From: Azolla caroliniana | Taxonomy: Eukaryota > Polypodiophyta | Assembly (NCBI GenBank): GCA_043228905.1 | Contig: JBHGNT010000010.1 | Span: 20,832,001 to 20,896,000 of the forward strand | DNA: 64,000 nt | Reading direction: 5' to 3' | Shown here: piece by piece, positions 39,201 through 51,965 of the stretch | Position numbering within the stretch: position 1 is the first letter of the stretch | How the letters are laid out: the number at the start of each line of letters is the position of its first letter | The notes under the pieces: generated by a model | What the model was told of the DNA's origin: nothing | The model's database searches: none | What the model saw: only the letters and a program-made list of their open reading frames with translations | Translations under genes and position numbers: made by a program

Positions 39201-39826
39201 GAAATTCATATATTAGATACTCTTTATACTCCTTTTAGCTCGTGAGACCATGATCATGCATCATCTGTCAGTTTTCATACATTAAATTTTTAATATCCTT
39301 TCTATCTAGAGAGGCCACGACCATATCAACACTTCATGCATTACGGAGAGTGTTAAAAGAAACAGAAGTAGTCTAGAACTATACAGCATAATTTTCAGCT
39401 CTTCATACACAACAGAACTTTTCACCGATCCTTTCAGTTAACCAGGTGATGATCATGTGTGTCGTAACAATTCTTCATAAAGTAGAGCTTGCTTTAACAG
39501 AATCAAATGAAGAATTCGGTCCTCACCCGTTCATACCTTAGATAAATGTTTAAAAAATCCTTTTAGGCAACAAGTTCATGGTTGCTCGACATCTATCAAT
39601 CCTTCATATTTTGTCAACGCAATCATACTTACAAACAGAAGAAGAAATACGATTTAGCTCTTACAAGTTCACAGTGCCATCCTACAGAGCCTGGAGAGAC
39701 AGTCCATATCTCGATGGAGCCATTTCCTCTTCCAGCAGCTAGGACGGTCCCATCGACGCTGGCGGCGAGGGAGACGACAGGAGAAGGTTTCCATTCTACA
39801 TGCCTATACCTGTGAATTTCCAGCAT
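33213..39826 (-). CDS. UTP4: U3 processome WD40 subunit UTP4/Cirhin (POPCORN type)
   Basis: Eleven exons in transcript order: 39826-39665, 38535-38398, 38260-37972, 37894-37831, 37749-37636, 36770-36593, 36507-36336, 36258-35471, 35281-35109, 33864-33604, 33504-33213. Phases agree throughout and yield 876 residues. The start [20 protein letters not shown] and [20 protein letters not shown] match UTP4; the Arabidopsis orthologue is POPCORN. UTP4 belongs to the t-UTP (UTP-A) part of the small-subunit processome and works on 18S pre-rRNA in the nucleolus. Seen: two tandem WD40 propellers (for example DLCIW-type [37 protein letters not shown]), an acidic insert at about 139-160 ([18 protein letters not shown]) and a basic nuclear-signal-like patch [14 protein letters not shown] near 383-396. 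The C-terminus ends in a variable linker and [17 protein letters not shown]. Introns contain tandem duplications and a MITE-like insertion. Confidence 0.94.
33995..34638. mobile_element. MITE-like insertion in UTP4 intron 9
   Basis: The left end AGGGAAAAAGTCCCA and the right end TGGGATTTTTCCCT are imperfect inverted repeats about 640 bases apart, with a further weak match inwards. No transposase frame lies inside. A clear target duplication is not visible. The intron is otherwise AT-rich without structure, so a non-autonomous DNA transposon is the best guess. Confidence 0.5.
36846..37012. repeat. 80-bp tandem duplication in UTP4 intron 5
   Basis: GTGAAGTTTTTATTAGAATA starts at 36855 and again at 36935. 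The two units are almost identical apart from small indels and a few substitutions. Confidence 0.9.
38826..39012. repeat. 93-bp tandem duplication in UTP4 intron 1
   Basis: CTATTCTATGATTCAATCAT starts at 38842 and 38935. The units are nearly identical over the whole period, indicating a recent duplication. Confidence 0.92.
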
Positions 39827-40020
39827 CTCAGCAGATAAAGCGACGGCGGTGGGGATGGAGAAGGAGAAGGAGAAACAGAAGGGAGCAGGGAAGAGAGGCT
39901 CATAAGGATGGAGGTTGGAGGGGTGTGGCTATGGCGGAGGGCGGAAAACGCAGGCCTGACAATATGTATATTTTTGTTCACGAAGGAAGAGAGAGAGAGA
40001 GAGACAGAGAAGCCCTAATG

Positions 40021-40065
<45 letters not shown>

Positions 40066-40862
40066 TTTATGTTGGGATTAAGGGGAGAGGGAGGGGTTTT
40101 CTTCTTCTTAAAAGTTTTTAGCCTAAGTAAAAAACATCCAATACAACAACAACACACCCTACACAGCTTGCTTGTCTCTGCGAGAGAGAGAACTGTCTTC
40201 TAAGACCAAATTTGGCCCATGTATCTGACAAGTGGTTACTGTAATTTGATATACATATATACCCAATCATTGAAAATAAATAAACAAAAACATGAATAAG
40301 AGAGTTTTTGCGTTGCACAGAAAATGTTATGGGAATGTCTCGTGTCCTATAAAGGAAATGGCTATCTGTTGAGACTACGTTTGATTTCTATTTGAGTCTC
40401 TTGAACAGGAGCATCGGGTTGAAGGGTTTTGGTGCATCATGTGTGGCCCGTGGTCTCGATGTAAATGGTATCCCGACCATAGCTTCTAGGCGGGGTAACT
40501 CGCATTCCCTTGTCTTCTTAATTGTTTTTTGTATGACGAGTGACTTTGAGGCCCGGTATCCGAGCCCGTTTTGTTGGCTTTTACTTTTCTGCTTCAACAA
40601 GGGAGAGGTCAAGTGGTGCGAGTGCGTCCATGTTCATCGGTCCCCCTATCCCTCAAAAAAATCAATGGTTACGTGTTGCTGAATATTAGAAACTTTCCCT
40701 AACGTATGAGAGAAAGAGAGAAAGTTTGAGGAAGGCGAGTTCCTCTTGTCTCTCCACTTTGGTATGTGTCAAAGAGGCATCCATGATGGGCACTTCCAAT
40801 GTCTTGCTTTACTATCTTGCCTTTGTTGCCCTCCTTGTCTACCTCGTTGTGATAAAGATGTG

Positions 40863-41610
40863 GCATTCCAAACTAAGTTATGCATGCTTAGGACATCTAT
40901 ATGTAATAGAAGCACATGAAATGTATCTATAGTCAACATATTCTTCAACAATCATACCCCTTTCATGATCCCCAAAATTCCTCATGAATCATGCGTATAT
41001 AACATGTACTAGAAACATGACCATCTATATATTGGTTAACACATACTCATCTTCAAAATTTTAGAAAATTATCGTTAAGGATTTGCATGTTATTAGGATA
41101 CCCTCAAGAAACACCCTTGAATTTTAACACAACCTTACTTAGACATAAATAAGCATTGAAATTAGTTCAACTAGTGCCTAATTAAAGGTTATATTTAAAC
41201 ACTTGAAATGATATATGATTGCTTGATTTATATTGCAATAACTGAATAAACACGTTATTTGTGGTTTGGCTTGTTATTTACTCAACTAATTTATTGCTTG
41301 ATCACTATCTAATTGCTCTTATCTTACTTGATAACTAGGGTTGCCTGATTGATGCCTTTAATATGACAACATTTTTAAAATGCGGTGAATGCTTGGATCA
41401 ATAGATACAAGCTCCTTGTTCACCAACCTAGAGAAAGACACGAGCAAAACACTATTGACGGGTCAAGTACAACCTTGTTCTTGAGCGGTTGAAGAATTCT
41501 TCAAAATGGCTTGGCTATACAGAGCTATAGACAACCGCATCACTCTCGTATTTTGAGGCTTCACATGGAACAATAAAATTTGAACGAGAGTCCAAATTAA
41601 TTGCCGAGTA
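40863..41610 (-). repeat. 748-bp dispersed repeat, copy B (inverted)
   Basis: Reverse complement matches 12102-12849 from end to end. Differences are scattered substitutions and a few short indels. See copy A for the lack of class marks. Confidence 0.85.
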
Positions 41611-42302
41611 CTCTAATTTACCCAGACTATGTGTGTTGTGAATCGTGATTCTTCGTTCACATGAACTTCTTTCATCATGGAATCTTAAGAAACAATACAT
41701 TTTTTATTTGGTTCCAAATTGATGGGAGCTAACAATTGAGAACCTTACAACACATTTTTTATGTTCCTTTGTATGGTTCTTATCATGTTCCTTGGCATTG
41801 GGAGCTTTTGTGTTGTTGTTGGTTAGACCTTTTTGAGAGTTGAGACAATGTTCAAATCAGCGCAGGAGATAAATTTCAGGATTTTGCTTAAGAGAAAGAA
41901 CAAATAGAAAAACATTGTAGGTGCGAACGATTAGTGATTATGGTTTGCTTGCTCAATTTGTCAAGGACACAAGTTTTATATTAAAGGCCAAACAATGGTT
42001 GGATGAATGCATGGGAAATGATGATCAATCCCCATTCGATGTAACCTTGTTGAATAAAAAGGTTGTGCATTTGTCACGTGAAACAATTCATGTTACACAT
42101 GTTACAAAACAAACATTGGAAGACATTGGCTAATAATGTAAAAGGGTTTGGAAGCAACATGTCATCAAATCTTAATATCACGACTTCTTCTTGGAAACCT
42201 AGATGTAGATAGATGGCATTGAGGATTGCATTGCATGTTTATACATATTTCATACTTAAAACATAAACGTGAAGTCAAGAACAAAATAAATTACAATAAT
42301 TT

Positions 42303-42374
42303 TGCGTCTGCCGGGAGTCGAACCCGGGTCTATTGCTTGGAAGGCAATTATCCTAACCGTTGGACTACAAACGC
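42303..42374 (-). tRNA. tRNA-Gly (anticodon TCC), second copy
   Basis: On the minus strand the 72 bases are identical to the gene at 28460-28531, including anticodon TCC, T arm and discriminator A. The flanks are unrelated, so this is not part of a long recent duplication. Confidence 0.97.
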
Positions 42375-43294
42375 TATTAATATCAAGCTAGTTTATATAA
42401 CTAAATATACTGTAAAACCCAAAGTATTTATTACAATTGAAGAACACCAAGTGGTATCAAACATTAAATTTCCCCACGATAATTGAGAGAGGGGTCTTGG
42501 GAGGATGTTTCCTGTGTCCTTATGTTTAAGCTGGACGCTCACTTACATAAGTGTCGAGAAGAGTAATCTCTAAATAGTAGGAGTAAGAAAGTCCAAAATG
42601 TGAGAGTAAAGAAAAACTCAAGAAGGTGGTTGGTAGAGGTTAGAGAACACATAATGAACTCTCCTTCCCAAGAATCTTACAAGATTGATAGGAACACTCA
42701 AGGAATATGCACTTTGACTTCAAACTTGAAAGTGGGAAACCTTTGAATTTTGATCAGTTTTGCCTTCAACAAATTTCCAAGTGATTAGTTCTGGTTGTTT
42801 ACAAATTTGGGGAGGTAGACCCCCTACAAATTTAGATATGTTAATGCGTCTCCAAGAGTTGTTTGTTGATGTTTGGTGAACTATGAAGTCTACATGAACA
42901 TATTTTAAGTACAAAAAGTTTATCAACATGTGTCTTATGTCAAAATTGTCTTGCGTGTTTGTGGGTCTTATATGATGCCTATTTTTTATACATTTTGGGA
43001 ATGATAAAAAAAATACCCCCATGCCCCATCTCATTATAGAAGTATATATTTCCCTATTCTAGCTAGCACATAGGTTCTCAATTAGAACACTCATTGGTCC
43101 AATTGTTAGTAGTGGTCAAAATGTTTAACACGCTATGACTATATAATAAATGTTTCCTTGAGCATTGGTAGTCCCATGCACGACTTTATGAAAATGTTCA
43201 CTTGATTATCGAAATTTATTACCATTCATAAGTTGTGTATATATGTTCAAATGTTAATAGTAATAAAATATTTGTCCACTAGTTGGATATCATT

Positions 43295-43379
43295 GGGGTG
43301 GTGGCGCAGTTGGCTAGCGCGTAGGTCTCATAGCTCCTGAGGTATCCTGAGGTCGAGAGTTCGAGCCTCTCTCACCCCA
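43295..43379 (+). tRNA. Elongator tRNA-Met (CAT) with intron
   Basis: The acceptor stem GGGGTGG pairs with the 3' end before discriminator A. D arm GGCGCAGTTGGCTAGCGC, anticodon CAT in GGTCTCATAGCT, and T arm GAGAGTTCGAGCCTCTC are all present. An intron of about 12 bases begins right after the anticodon loop, as in other plant elongator tRNA-Met genes. Confidence 0.95.
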
Positions 43380-44489
43380 CATTCTTTTACGTTACTCTAC
43401 ATTCCGCTTAGCGATTGAAATTATACACCATTATTCTAAGTTATGACGTTTCACTCTCTAGATATGGCGACCTCCGCAGTCAACTCTCTTCCAAACAATA
43501 CCCCAATTCTGTTTCTCTTATTGAAATTATACCATGAATTCAAAATTGAAATAGTTGTTAAGCAATTAGACCTTAGGTATGAAAGTGTTTGCAATATGTA
43601 GTACATCCACTAGTTAGGGTATGAAAAAGCATTTGCAATTTTCTATTACAAAAATTTGCTCCCCCTCTGGTTCCTATGTTTTTGTGTAGTGGAAGGTATG
43701 CAATTTATTTTGCAATGACCTATAAGTAGGTTTGACTCAATGAAAATGCTGTGTTTTCAATCCTTTTTGCAATTAAAAAGGTTTTCTCCACCTCCTTTTT
43801 CCTATGTTTTTCCCTATGCCATTTGTAGGACGAGTAGATTTTATACAAATGAACACCATTTTCCCATCTATGTGTCGTTTACGACAACCATTCCTCATTG
43901 AAATCCAATTCCACACATCTCAAAATATTGTTGTTTTCAATTCTAAAAACTTTTTGCAACAATAAAACTTTTTTTTAATCAAAGAACCCGGGTCTTGCCA
44001 TGTGTAGATTTTTTAACAACCTTGACACATAACCATTGACTATAATTTATTGCAGCTATGATGTCTCTTTAGCTACAGTCTGATTCATTAAAATGTGCAA
44101 TTCAATCATCTCCATTTCTGTAATTAGCTTTTTGATGGCAAAATAGTATTTACATCAGCACGCTTGCAAATCCTTACAGTCCGTATAATGATAAATAAAG
44201 CAAAAATAAAATGTTCGAAAAAAAACATGACAAAGACAATTGATTGCCTTGAAGGAATGCAAGAAAATGAGCTAGTTGCATTCAATGGGATTGGACTTCA
44301 ATATTTGGGAGAGTTTTAAACCATTGATAACTTCAGCTTAAATATATCATCACTCTTGCTCATCATCATGGACTCAGGCACTCTTCCTAGTCATGTGCAA
44401 AAAGCAGCAGATTTCCTGAAACCCATCATCATGTTTAAGCTGCCAAAACAATGATGACCTTAAATCTGGGCACATATCATTTATGTAAT

Positions 44490-47055
44490 TCAATTTGGAT
44501 AATGAAAGCAAAAGGCAACGAACATCATTGCAACCAATATCATTATAGCCGGATAACTCTTTCGAGATTCTGAGGACGACGACGACGAAGAAGATGATGA
44601 CGATGACGATGCGCTAGTTGATTTACTTGCAATTTGGATCATGAAGTCACAAGTTCCAACTGTCGGATTTTTTGTAACAACCTGCCCAAGCCCATTGAAG
44701 CTACATGTTCCTAACCCTTGGTTCTGCCTTTGAAAGTACTGATTGAAAGCATATGATGTATTCCCTTTAGCATCTAGGTATGGATTACAAGAACAACCAT
44801 ATCCAAGAGATGTGCAATCCGAGTTCTCACAAGCATAGGTAATACTCTCCCCAACCTTCGATGGATCACCATTACTATTTGGGTTGTATATACACCATTG
44901 CTGGGTCATATACTCGACTCCCGATGCTTGAACAAGCTCTTGACCATTGGATAATAGAGAAAGAGCATATTTAGGCTTACCATCATACTCAAAGATTCCC
45001 CAATGTCTCTCAAAATTCCCAGGTTGAACAGACTTGAGGTCTTCATCAATGAAGCTAAACAAGTAGAATGAGATGGCGACATTAGGTCGACGAGGAGTCC
45101 CCGCATTGGTTGAAACATGTTTTAGGAACCCCTGATTGAACTTGCTAGCGTTACTTAGATTAGCATTCACATCTCCATCAGTTGGCCATCCAATCTCTCC
45201 CACTATTATGTTCATCCCACCATAGCCAGCAGCAGTCAACACAAAGACTAAAGAATCGTAGCTAGCATCGAATACGTTTTGATATGTATAAATTCCATCA
45301 ACGACAGGGTTTTTTGATCCATCAAAGAATGCATAATCAGTGGGGAAGTGAAGATCGTTATACAAGCTTATGAAAGGATATATATTGATTGTGAATGGGG
45401 CACCATTTTGACTTAGCCACGATACAATTTGGATCATCAGACTTGATATATCTGACCTAAAAACAGAATCTGAAGGAACAGCACGCGATGAGATAACATC
45501 GGCATTCATTGGAACAGTAGCTTTGATCTGACTACCAAGATTAGCTGAATTTAACGCAGTTTGGACATTCTTGAGCGCAGGATATGTCACATTTAGGAAG
45601 CTATTATTATAGGTCTTCAGAAATGGTTCATTTCCAACTGCTACATACCTGCAAATTTCAAAATCTCTCTTAATTATAAGAAAACCATATGTCCAATGAA
45701 GTGTGTGTCAGATTACTTAGAGATCAGACCGTCGAATTACCCTGATGGACTTATACAAGGGAGGGAAAAACTCTGAAGTACCCAAAGTCTTCTGTATTTC
45801 TCCAAAAGTCCCTATGTTTCCTTTACTTACCCAAATGCCCGTAGTCAACCCCGAAAAAAGAGAAACAAAAGCGGATGAATTGAGCATACAATCACCCAGA
45901 TCGCACATATGTGAATCAGGCAATGAACCGATCATATCATTGGCTAAAATAGCAGATATAGTCGCTCGAGACAGAATTAACTGAGGGCATTTGAGAAAAT
46001 GGCGCAAAAATGAGGGGAAAATAAAGAAAAACTATGGGGCATTTCTGAGTTTCTCCCTAAATGTTTTCCCAGATGAGTTTGAGGAAAGCATTATATAATC
46101 ATATGCATGGTGCAACAAAGTCAGAGATCAAACCACAAATCCTTCACATGGATGAAGCTATGCTTACATACAGATAAGGAACAGTTCCCAATGTATCCTT
46201 GCATCCAGATTAGGATCAATTCCCAAGATATCCTTACAAAAATGGAATACTACGTTACCATCTTTAAACCCTAAAAATGAACTCTTGTTAGTGCCAAACT
46301 TCTTTAGTAGAGAAAATCATGTCAGGAATTTCAAAGAAGAAATTTCGCCCTAATGTTTTTCACACAGCTATAAACTGCCATAGCATTGCATTTGGAGGCA
46401 TCTTTTTAATCTAAAAAGGAGTTCGTGGCGATAACAAACACTCAGTTTGATTTTAAGTGGAGAAAATTATGTAGGGAATTCAACACAGAAAATCTTCCCT
46501 AATATTTCTCACACATCTATAAACTTCCATTGCCTACTATTTGGACGATTTTGATCTTATCATGATAACTTCTCCTTATTCTGATGAACATGTTTAGTAG
46601 AAATATCGTTGCCCTAGATTCAATCTGTGTGAAAACTCTGCAGCAATGAGAATAGCACGAAGAAGAAGAAGAAGAAGAAACTCTTACTTGATGTTGACTC
46701 CCTTTGATTTGAAAGGAACGATGTATTCCTGAACCCAAGCAGAAGCTTGAGACTGCTGAGAAAGAGAAGAGAGCATATCGTTAGGGATTCCCACCATAAC
46801 CTCGATGTTGGAGTTAGCAAGAGCACTGAGGACCGAGGTATTGTGGTCAAATAGCTTGACCTTGGAGATGCCATTAGAGGTCAGGAGCTTCACAACAATG
46901 GAGGGAGAGAGGGGGTGAGAGGATTGTATGCCCCAGTTCACACCCAAGGACAGAACAAGGGAGGAAGGGAGGAAGAGGAAGAGGAAGAGGGAAAAGTAAA
47001 GCGCTGGGATTGCTATTAGGTTTAGGTTTTGCCATGGCTGGGAGAGGGAGGTCAT
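44490..47055 (-). CDS. GPI-anchored GH17 beta-1,3-glucanase-like protein with X8 domain
   Basis: Two exons, 47055-46688 and 45648-44490, give 508 residues. Signal peptide MTSLSQPWQ... with a strong hydrophobic core is followed by LGVNWG, the usual mature start of GH17 enzymes. The barrel keeps both catalytic acids: Glu130 in VAVGNEP and Glu274 in GEIGWPTDGD. A CBM43/X8 callose-binding domain follows (WCIYNPN... with repeated Cys, GYGCSCNPYLD, GTCSFNG). The end is a run of serines and a hydrophobic tail, typical for a GPI anchor at the cell surface. It resembles the subfamily of Arabidopsis At5g58090/At4g31140 and ZERZAUST. It would act on or bind callose in the cell wall or at plasmodesmata. 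The intron carries a MITE-like insertion, and a broken partial copy lies at 55321-55685. Confidence 0.93.
45762..46058. mobile_element. MULE-like MITE in the GH17 intron
   Basis: The left end AGGGAAAAACTCTGAAG and the right end (on the opposite strand) AGGGAGAAACTCAGAAA are inverted repeats, both continuing into a CCC-rich word. The element is about 297 bases with no transposase. Open frames on both strands inside it are accidental. No obvious target duplication was found. Confidence 0.65.
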
Positions 47056-47074
47056 CTGATCGGAAGGTTTTAGG

Positions 47075-47105
<31 letters not shown>

Positions 47106-47160
47106 GGCACTGCTGCAGCTGATCCCTGCCTTTGTAACAATGGTGGGAATCTGCTCTAAA
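47056..47160 (-). other. Leader of the GH17 gene with a (GAA)n run
   Basis: GAA units at about 47074-47103 lie directly upstream of the ATG on the transcript side (CTT-rich in the sense direction). CT-rich leaders are common in plants. A second, shorter GAA run is at about 46660-46680 at the start of the intron. Confidence 0.5.
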
Positions 47161-47190
47161 TGAACCCCATAAAGAAGAAGGATATATCTA

Positions 47191-47237
<47 letters not shown>

Positions 47238-47286
47238 CAGTATGTATGTATGTGTGTGTGTGTGTGTATGTATGTATCAGTATGTA

Positions 47287-47321
<35 letters not shown>

Positions 47322-48013
47322 TTGTTTGTGTGTATGTATGTATTTGTACGCATAGTATGAACCATACGTACCATTCGTGTTCGAGAATGATTCAATCATT
47401 CGAGAATGATAAACACCATTGAAGAACGATATTTTTGGATAAATAATTTACTATAAGGTAAAAAAAAAATTTTACGGTAAAAAAAATTTAAAAATTGCAA
47501 AAAAAAACACATTACCTTCTTAATAACAATATGCTTTTTTCGTAAATCTATTTATTGTAATTTTTGTGTGTATAAATTTTGTACTACAACACGAATTACT
47601 TCAAAATGATAGAAATTATAGACAATTTAAAGCAATTACAAGCTTTATAGAATAATTTCATTACAGCAATTTCAGAAATTTCATTACAGAAATTACAGAA
47701 ATTTCATTACAAAACTTTAAACCCTATTATTAACCCTAAATATACCTGAATGTCGTTGGTAAGTAGATCATTCAAGGCTAGGTGGAGAGAGGAGAGGAGA
47801 GTGTAACGTTACGTTGATGTGCAAAGGAAAAGGGGGAAAAAGAGGGAAAAAACAAAAAAAAAACACACGAATATTTGAATATCATTCGTGTTCGTTTTCC
47901 AACGTAGGAAAACGAATGATATGGCAGACGAACACAAATTTTACGTACTATGTTTGTATGTATGTATGTATGTGTGTGTGTGTGTGTAGGTATGTATGTA
48001 TGTGTGTGTGTGA
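47160..48013. repeat. Low-complexity region of (GT)n and GTAT runs
   Basis: Long TG and TGTA runs at about 47195-47345 and again at 47945-48013, separated by A- and T-rich sequence. No gene is seen. Slippage-prone DNA upstream of the GH17 gene. Confidence 0.9.
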
Positions 48014-50029
48014 TTGTGCACACTTATAGGCTTTGGGCCATTAGGTTGGTCACTACAGCGTCGAGAAATGGAAAGGATCAAAAACCCCTGTGATCCAAAG
48101 TCCGAATTGACAAGAATGTCAGACTCTTGGTCTATTTTGTGTTTGGGCAATCAATCCTGTTTGAACTCTCCACTTTTTTAACATCTCGGACTCGAAGCCC
48201 CTTTCGATCGTCTATTTGTGAGGTGCGCAACTAACCGCCTCGTTCTTTCTCCTCAGCGGTCTCGAGCATATCCTACGTCCTTCCTTTATTCATTGTCTCT
48301 CTTGACCAAAGTGATCCCTTCAATTGAGCTTTGTTTGTTTCCAATGTGCTCTATTTTGGGCTTTTAAGTGGATTGTGGGGCATGGTTTATGTCGAATGTG
48401 GGGAAGCGAAGTTAAAGTCGGCGGCCTTATTATCCTCCAATCAGTGTGGGGAGGTCATCACTTTCCTTTGATATGGCATTGTATATGTCTTTGATGCTTT
48501 GCAAAAAAGAATCCCAAACACTTTCGGTCTTCATCCTGCATGATGTGGTACCATGATCCAAACTCCTTTTGGAACAATCATATCCGCCATGGATATATCA
48601 TAGTATTAGATTAGTTAAAAATCTGAATTGTTATCATCATCCACGAGGAAGCTAAATTTGACCATCAGCAATGAATAAATACGACATCTTGCACATGACT
48701 CCTCCCTATGAAGGGGATTCACCACTCCATAGTAAAATCACTCCATGTGAAAATAATGTGATGCACACTGAGAGGGATGCATGTGTTTGCGTATGACTTT
48801 GAGGTTTCCCACCAATGCTATAATGCATCAGTGAAAAGAGAGTGAAGTTGAAACACTAACACAAGTATATTGGGAAGTTTTTTGATGTTGATATGCTTAA
48901 GTATCATCGAAGATAGGTTGAGAGTGAAACTAAGTATACCTAGGGTATTTATGTGTATCTAAAGATATAAGGTTGACTCCCAACCGTGATATGGACAAAG
49001 CAAGAGGAAGAGACTATCTAACTTCATTAGGATTAGTCCAATGTTTTGTTCTTTAACCCCATGCGAGAGAAAGAATATGTTGTGATATCTCTAAACCATT
49101 TCACTAACAAAGAGAAAATGTAACTACCATTAGATGGATGGTGATCATTATAAATATGGTAATGTTATGATTAGGCTTTATGGATGCCTTCCAGCTCAAC
49201 AAATAAACAAACAATAATCCACGTGATGCCAATCTTTGGGTACTATAGTATGAATTGACATTTTTTTCATTCATAAAAGAAATGAAGATTCCTCCAAAGA
49301 TTAGTTTTTGGTCTATTGTTTGCAACCCTAGTTTGAAAAGTTATCATAAAGAGCGTGGGTATCCCAAGATAATAGTAAAAGCATTTGTTTTTATTATTGC
49401 TGAATATTATAGCTTCTCGTTGGTCCTGCATTTGTTGTACGAGATCAATTCATGACCCCATTTACAAGAAAAACAAATCAGAATTCATGTTGCATTGGTC
49501 TTTGAATGTAAAGTGGATAAGCGTGTTAATACTTGTGATTTCATATATTTTTTGGTAATCGAAGATGTGATGGAACCTCAAGTTTGAGAACTGTATAGAT
49601 TTATTTATCTTTTTGATAGAACATCGTAAAACATGTATTGATGGTTTCTTAGAATCCAACTTTCGTGCACTCATGTTGTAGATTGTCACATCTGTCAAAT
49701 ATATTTCAAGCATGTATCTCTTCTTTATTCTCAGATTCATAATTTTGGAATCATGGTATGATTGAGTATTTAATTATTGTGCGAAATGGTTAAAGTTTCT
49801 TTTACAAGGTGTAATCTGCCATGCCATCTTATTCAATTATTGTTTGTGGAATATGAGATTGCAATTTTGTGAAGCCAATGTTTTGTAGTAAAGGTATTAC
49901 TTGATTATTAGCGTAATAAATTTGCAAAGCCAATGTTTTGTCGGAAGAAATGTAATAATCGTGGATTTAAAAACATGAATGTTTTTTTCTATTTATGGAG
50001 AGCTTTATTGTATGTGTGTATATGCACTT

Positions 50030-50074
<45 letters not shown>

Positions 50075-50479
50075 TATATGCGATAATGCAAGTATGCATA
50101 AGAAAAGCTACAATGAAATGATGCATTTGAGTGAGAGAATCTAAAGCTAAAATCTCTAATTTTGCATATAGTCTAAAGGTTAATATATTTATTGATGAAT
50201 TTGATTCAGAACTCATCTAGTCAAGATTATTAGTTCTCTTAATTTAAACGTCTAACTTGTGTCAAACATGGTGAAATTTGAAGTATTGAAATATCCAAAG
50301 TTTTCTCAAATTTCATGTCTAACTTGTGTCAAACATGTACAAAGATCTTCGCAAATAAATTACAAAAGTATATTTGCCAAAGTCTATGTGTACATCCCAA
50401 CTAATATGTTTTTTATTGCAAGTAGGAATATATTACAGAATGTGTTGAATGGTCAAATGGCCATGGAGTATGCATGACA
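48014..50479. other. Intergenic DNA, nothing recognised
   Basis: No coding frame longer than about 90 codons and no recognisable domain. Part of it may be the decayed 5' portion of the LINE that becomes readable at 50480. A (CA)n run is listed separately. Confidence 0.5.
50032..50070. repeat. (CA)n microsatellite
   Basis: About nineteen CA units followed by TGTATATATG. Confidence 0.95.
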
Positions 50480-51787
50480 CACTCATCAAGAATTGATTGT
50501 GGTTCAATTAGATTTGGAGAAAGCTTATGATCATGTTAATTGGTCCTTTGTTTTTGGGTTAATGCATACAATGGGCTTTGGGCCATGTATGTCTCGTATC
50601 ATATTTTCATTAGGACAAGATGCAGTGTCTTGAGTAATGCCTAACGATGGATATGTTCTTCAAGGATGTACCCTTGACCCATTGTTGTTTGTTATTGTTA
50701 CTCATCTCTTGTCAATGATGTTATCGAGGCTTGGAATGAATGGTGACATTGTGGGTCTTCATTGCCCATCTAGAGGACAACTAGTATCATAAGATTTGGT
50801 AGAGGATTCTTTCATGTTTTCTACAAGCCTCATGAGAGAATCTTGAGAAGGGGATGCTTGTATGGAACCAATTTGCATTGGCGTCTAGATTACATATTAT
50901 TGGAGGAAGTCTAATCTAATATCATGTACTGAAAGGGATTTTGAATGTTTAGGATGTCAGAGATTCGTGGTTATGGAAGGTTCTATTTTTTTACACTTGG
51001 GGTATCCATTGGGAATAAATGTTACGAATGGTCAATTGAGTGAATGGATGTCTAGTAAGTTAAGGGATAAGTTCATGTATTGGAAGTCACAATCTTACCC
51101 ATTTTATGTCGCTTGAAGGTTGTACAATTTATAATTATGGAACCCATGATAATAAATTACTCACCATTGTTGCAATGGATGGACAAAGAAGGCTTTACAT
51201 TCTTATTTGCAACCTCTTGGATATTTGTTGTGGATGAAGAGGGATAAAACGGGAATAACATGGTTTGCATGGAATCATCTAACGACTACTAAGCACTTGG
51301 GGGAGCTAGAATATTGGACTTATCTATGCATGTGATGGCTTGTAGATTTTCATTATTGCAAGACATGTGTTCATACTCACAATCATGGATATCTATCATT
51401 CAATATGTCATTGAGAACAAGGGTTTAACACATGGGAGGACAACAATTAAGGCTTCATTGTGGCAATTACTGGACGTATGTATGGAAACCACTCTTGTTA
51501 TGTGTATGGAAACCATCTACTAGAGAGCATTGTAATTATTTGCAAAAAGAGTTACTTGTGTCTTCTCTGTTATTGTGTTGGCATGGAAAGGAGAATTTGT
51601 AGTTCAATCGTTTGGGGGTCAAAGTGGTAAGAGATATAGTTGAGGCTCCATATCAAATAATTTTGCAGTTTGTTGAAGCGCATAAATTATTATGCATCCT
51701 GCTTAATTGTGGGTTTATCTGGCAACAACTACAAAATATTGCATTGATGCAAGGTCCTTTACCTTTACAAACAAAAGAACAAATGTG
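50480..51787 (+). pseudogene. Degenerate LINE reverse transcriptase, plus strand
   Basis: QLDLEKAYDHVNWSF at about 50500-50545 is the conserved block of plant L1-type reverse transcriptases. Further down come QGCTLDPLLFV, a decayed DDS-like word, and ITWFAWNHLTTTKHLGGARI near 51260-51320, which matches the block after the RT core. The frame changes repeatedly and stops are common, so it is dead. The 5' part and endonuclease are not recognisable. Confidence 0.75.
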
Positions 51788-51965
51788 AGGGAGTTGAAAG
51801 ACAATGAATAGCCTTCATCCAACAATGGTTGTCCTCTCCCTTTCTTGAGTCAGTGGGCATCCACATAAGATGGAACTATCGCGTCCCTTCAGGGATTTGT
51901 ACATAATCGTCTCATTTGTAAAATTTTATAACTAATGGAAGGAGTTTTTTTTTGGAAAAAAAAAA
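51788..51965 (+). mobile_element. Short poly(A) retroposon (SINE or LINE tail) with target duplication
   Basis: The 178-base insert ends in a T run, GG and a run of A. It is flanked by perfect 17-base direct repeats ACAAAAGAACAAATGTG at 51771-51787 and 51966-51982. Inside, 51899-51941 is shared with 56341-56383. I see no clear tRNA-like A or B box at its front, so SINE versus 5'-truncated LINE is open. Confidence 0.75.

Larger units (their letters stand above)
39827..44489. other. Intergenic DNA with tRNA genes and a dispersed repeat
   Basis: Next to the UTP4 start lie (GA)n runs at about 39985-40004 and 40027-40061, in its probable leader or promoter. Then come one copy of the 748-bp repeat, two tRNA genes and plain AT-rich DNA. 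Small open frames at 40392-40682 and 41921-42133 have no recognisable domain. 43,400-44,450 holds nothing I can name. Confidence 0.55.

Noticed and set aside
40392-40682. 96-codon open frame upstream of UTP4
   Set aside because: No domain or splice partner, and an equally long frame lies opposite.
41921-42133. 70-codon open frame as a small gene
   Set aside because: No recognisable domain, no spliced continuation, AT-rich composition like its surroundings.
45717-46007. Overlapping open frames on both strands in the GH17 intron
   Set aside because: They lie inside a MITE-like element with inverted ends, have no domain, and the splice sites around them join GH17 exons in phase.
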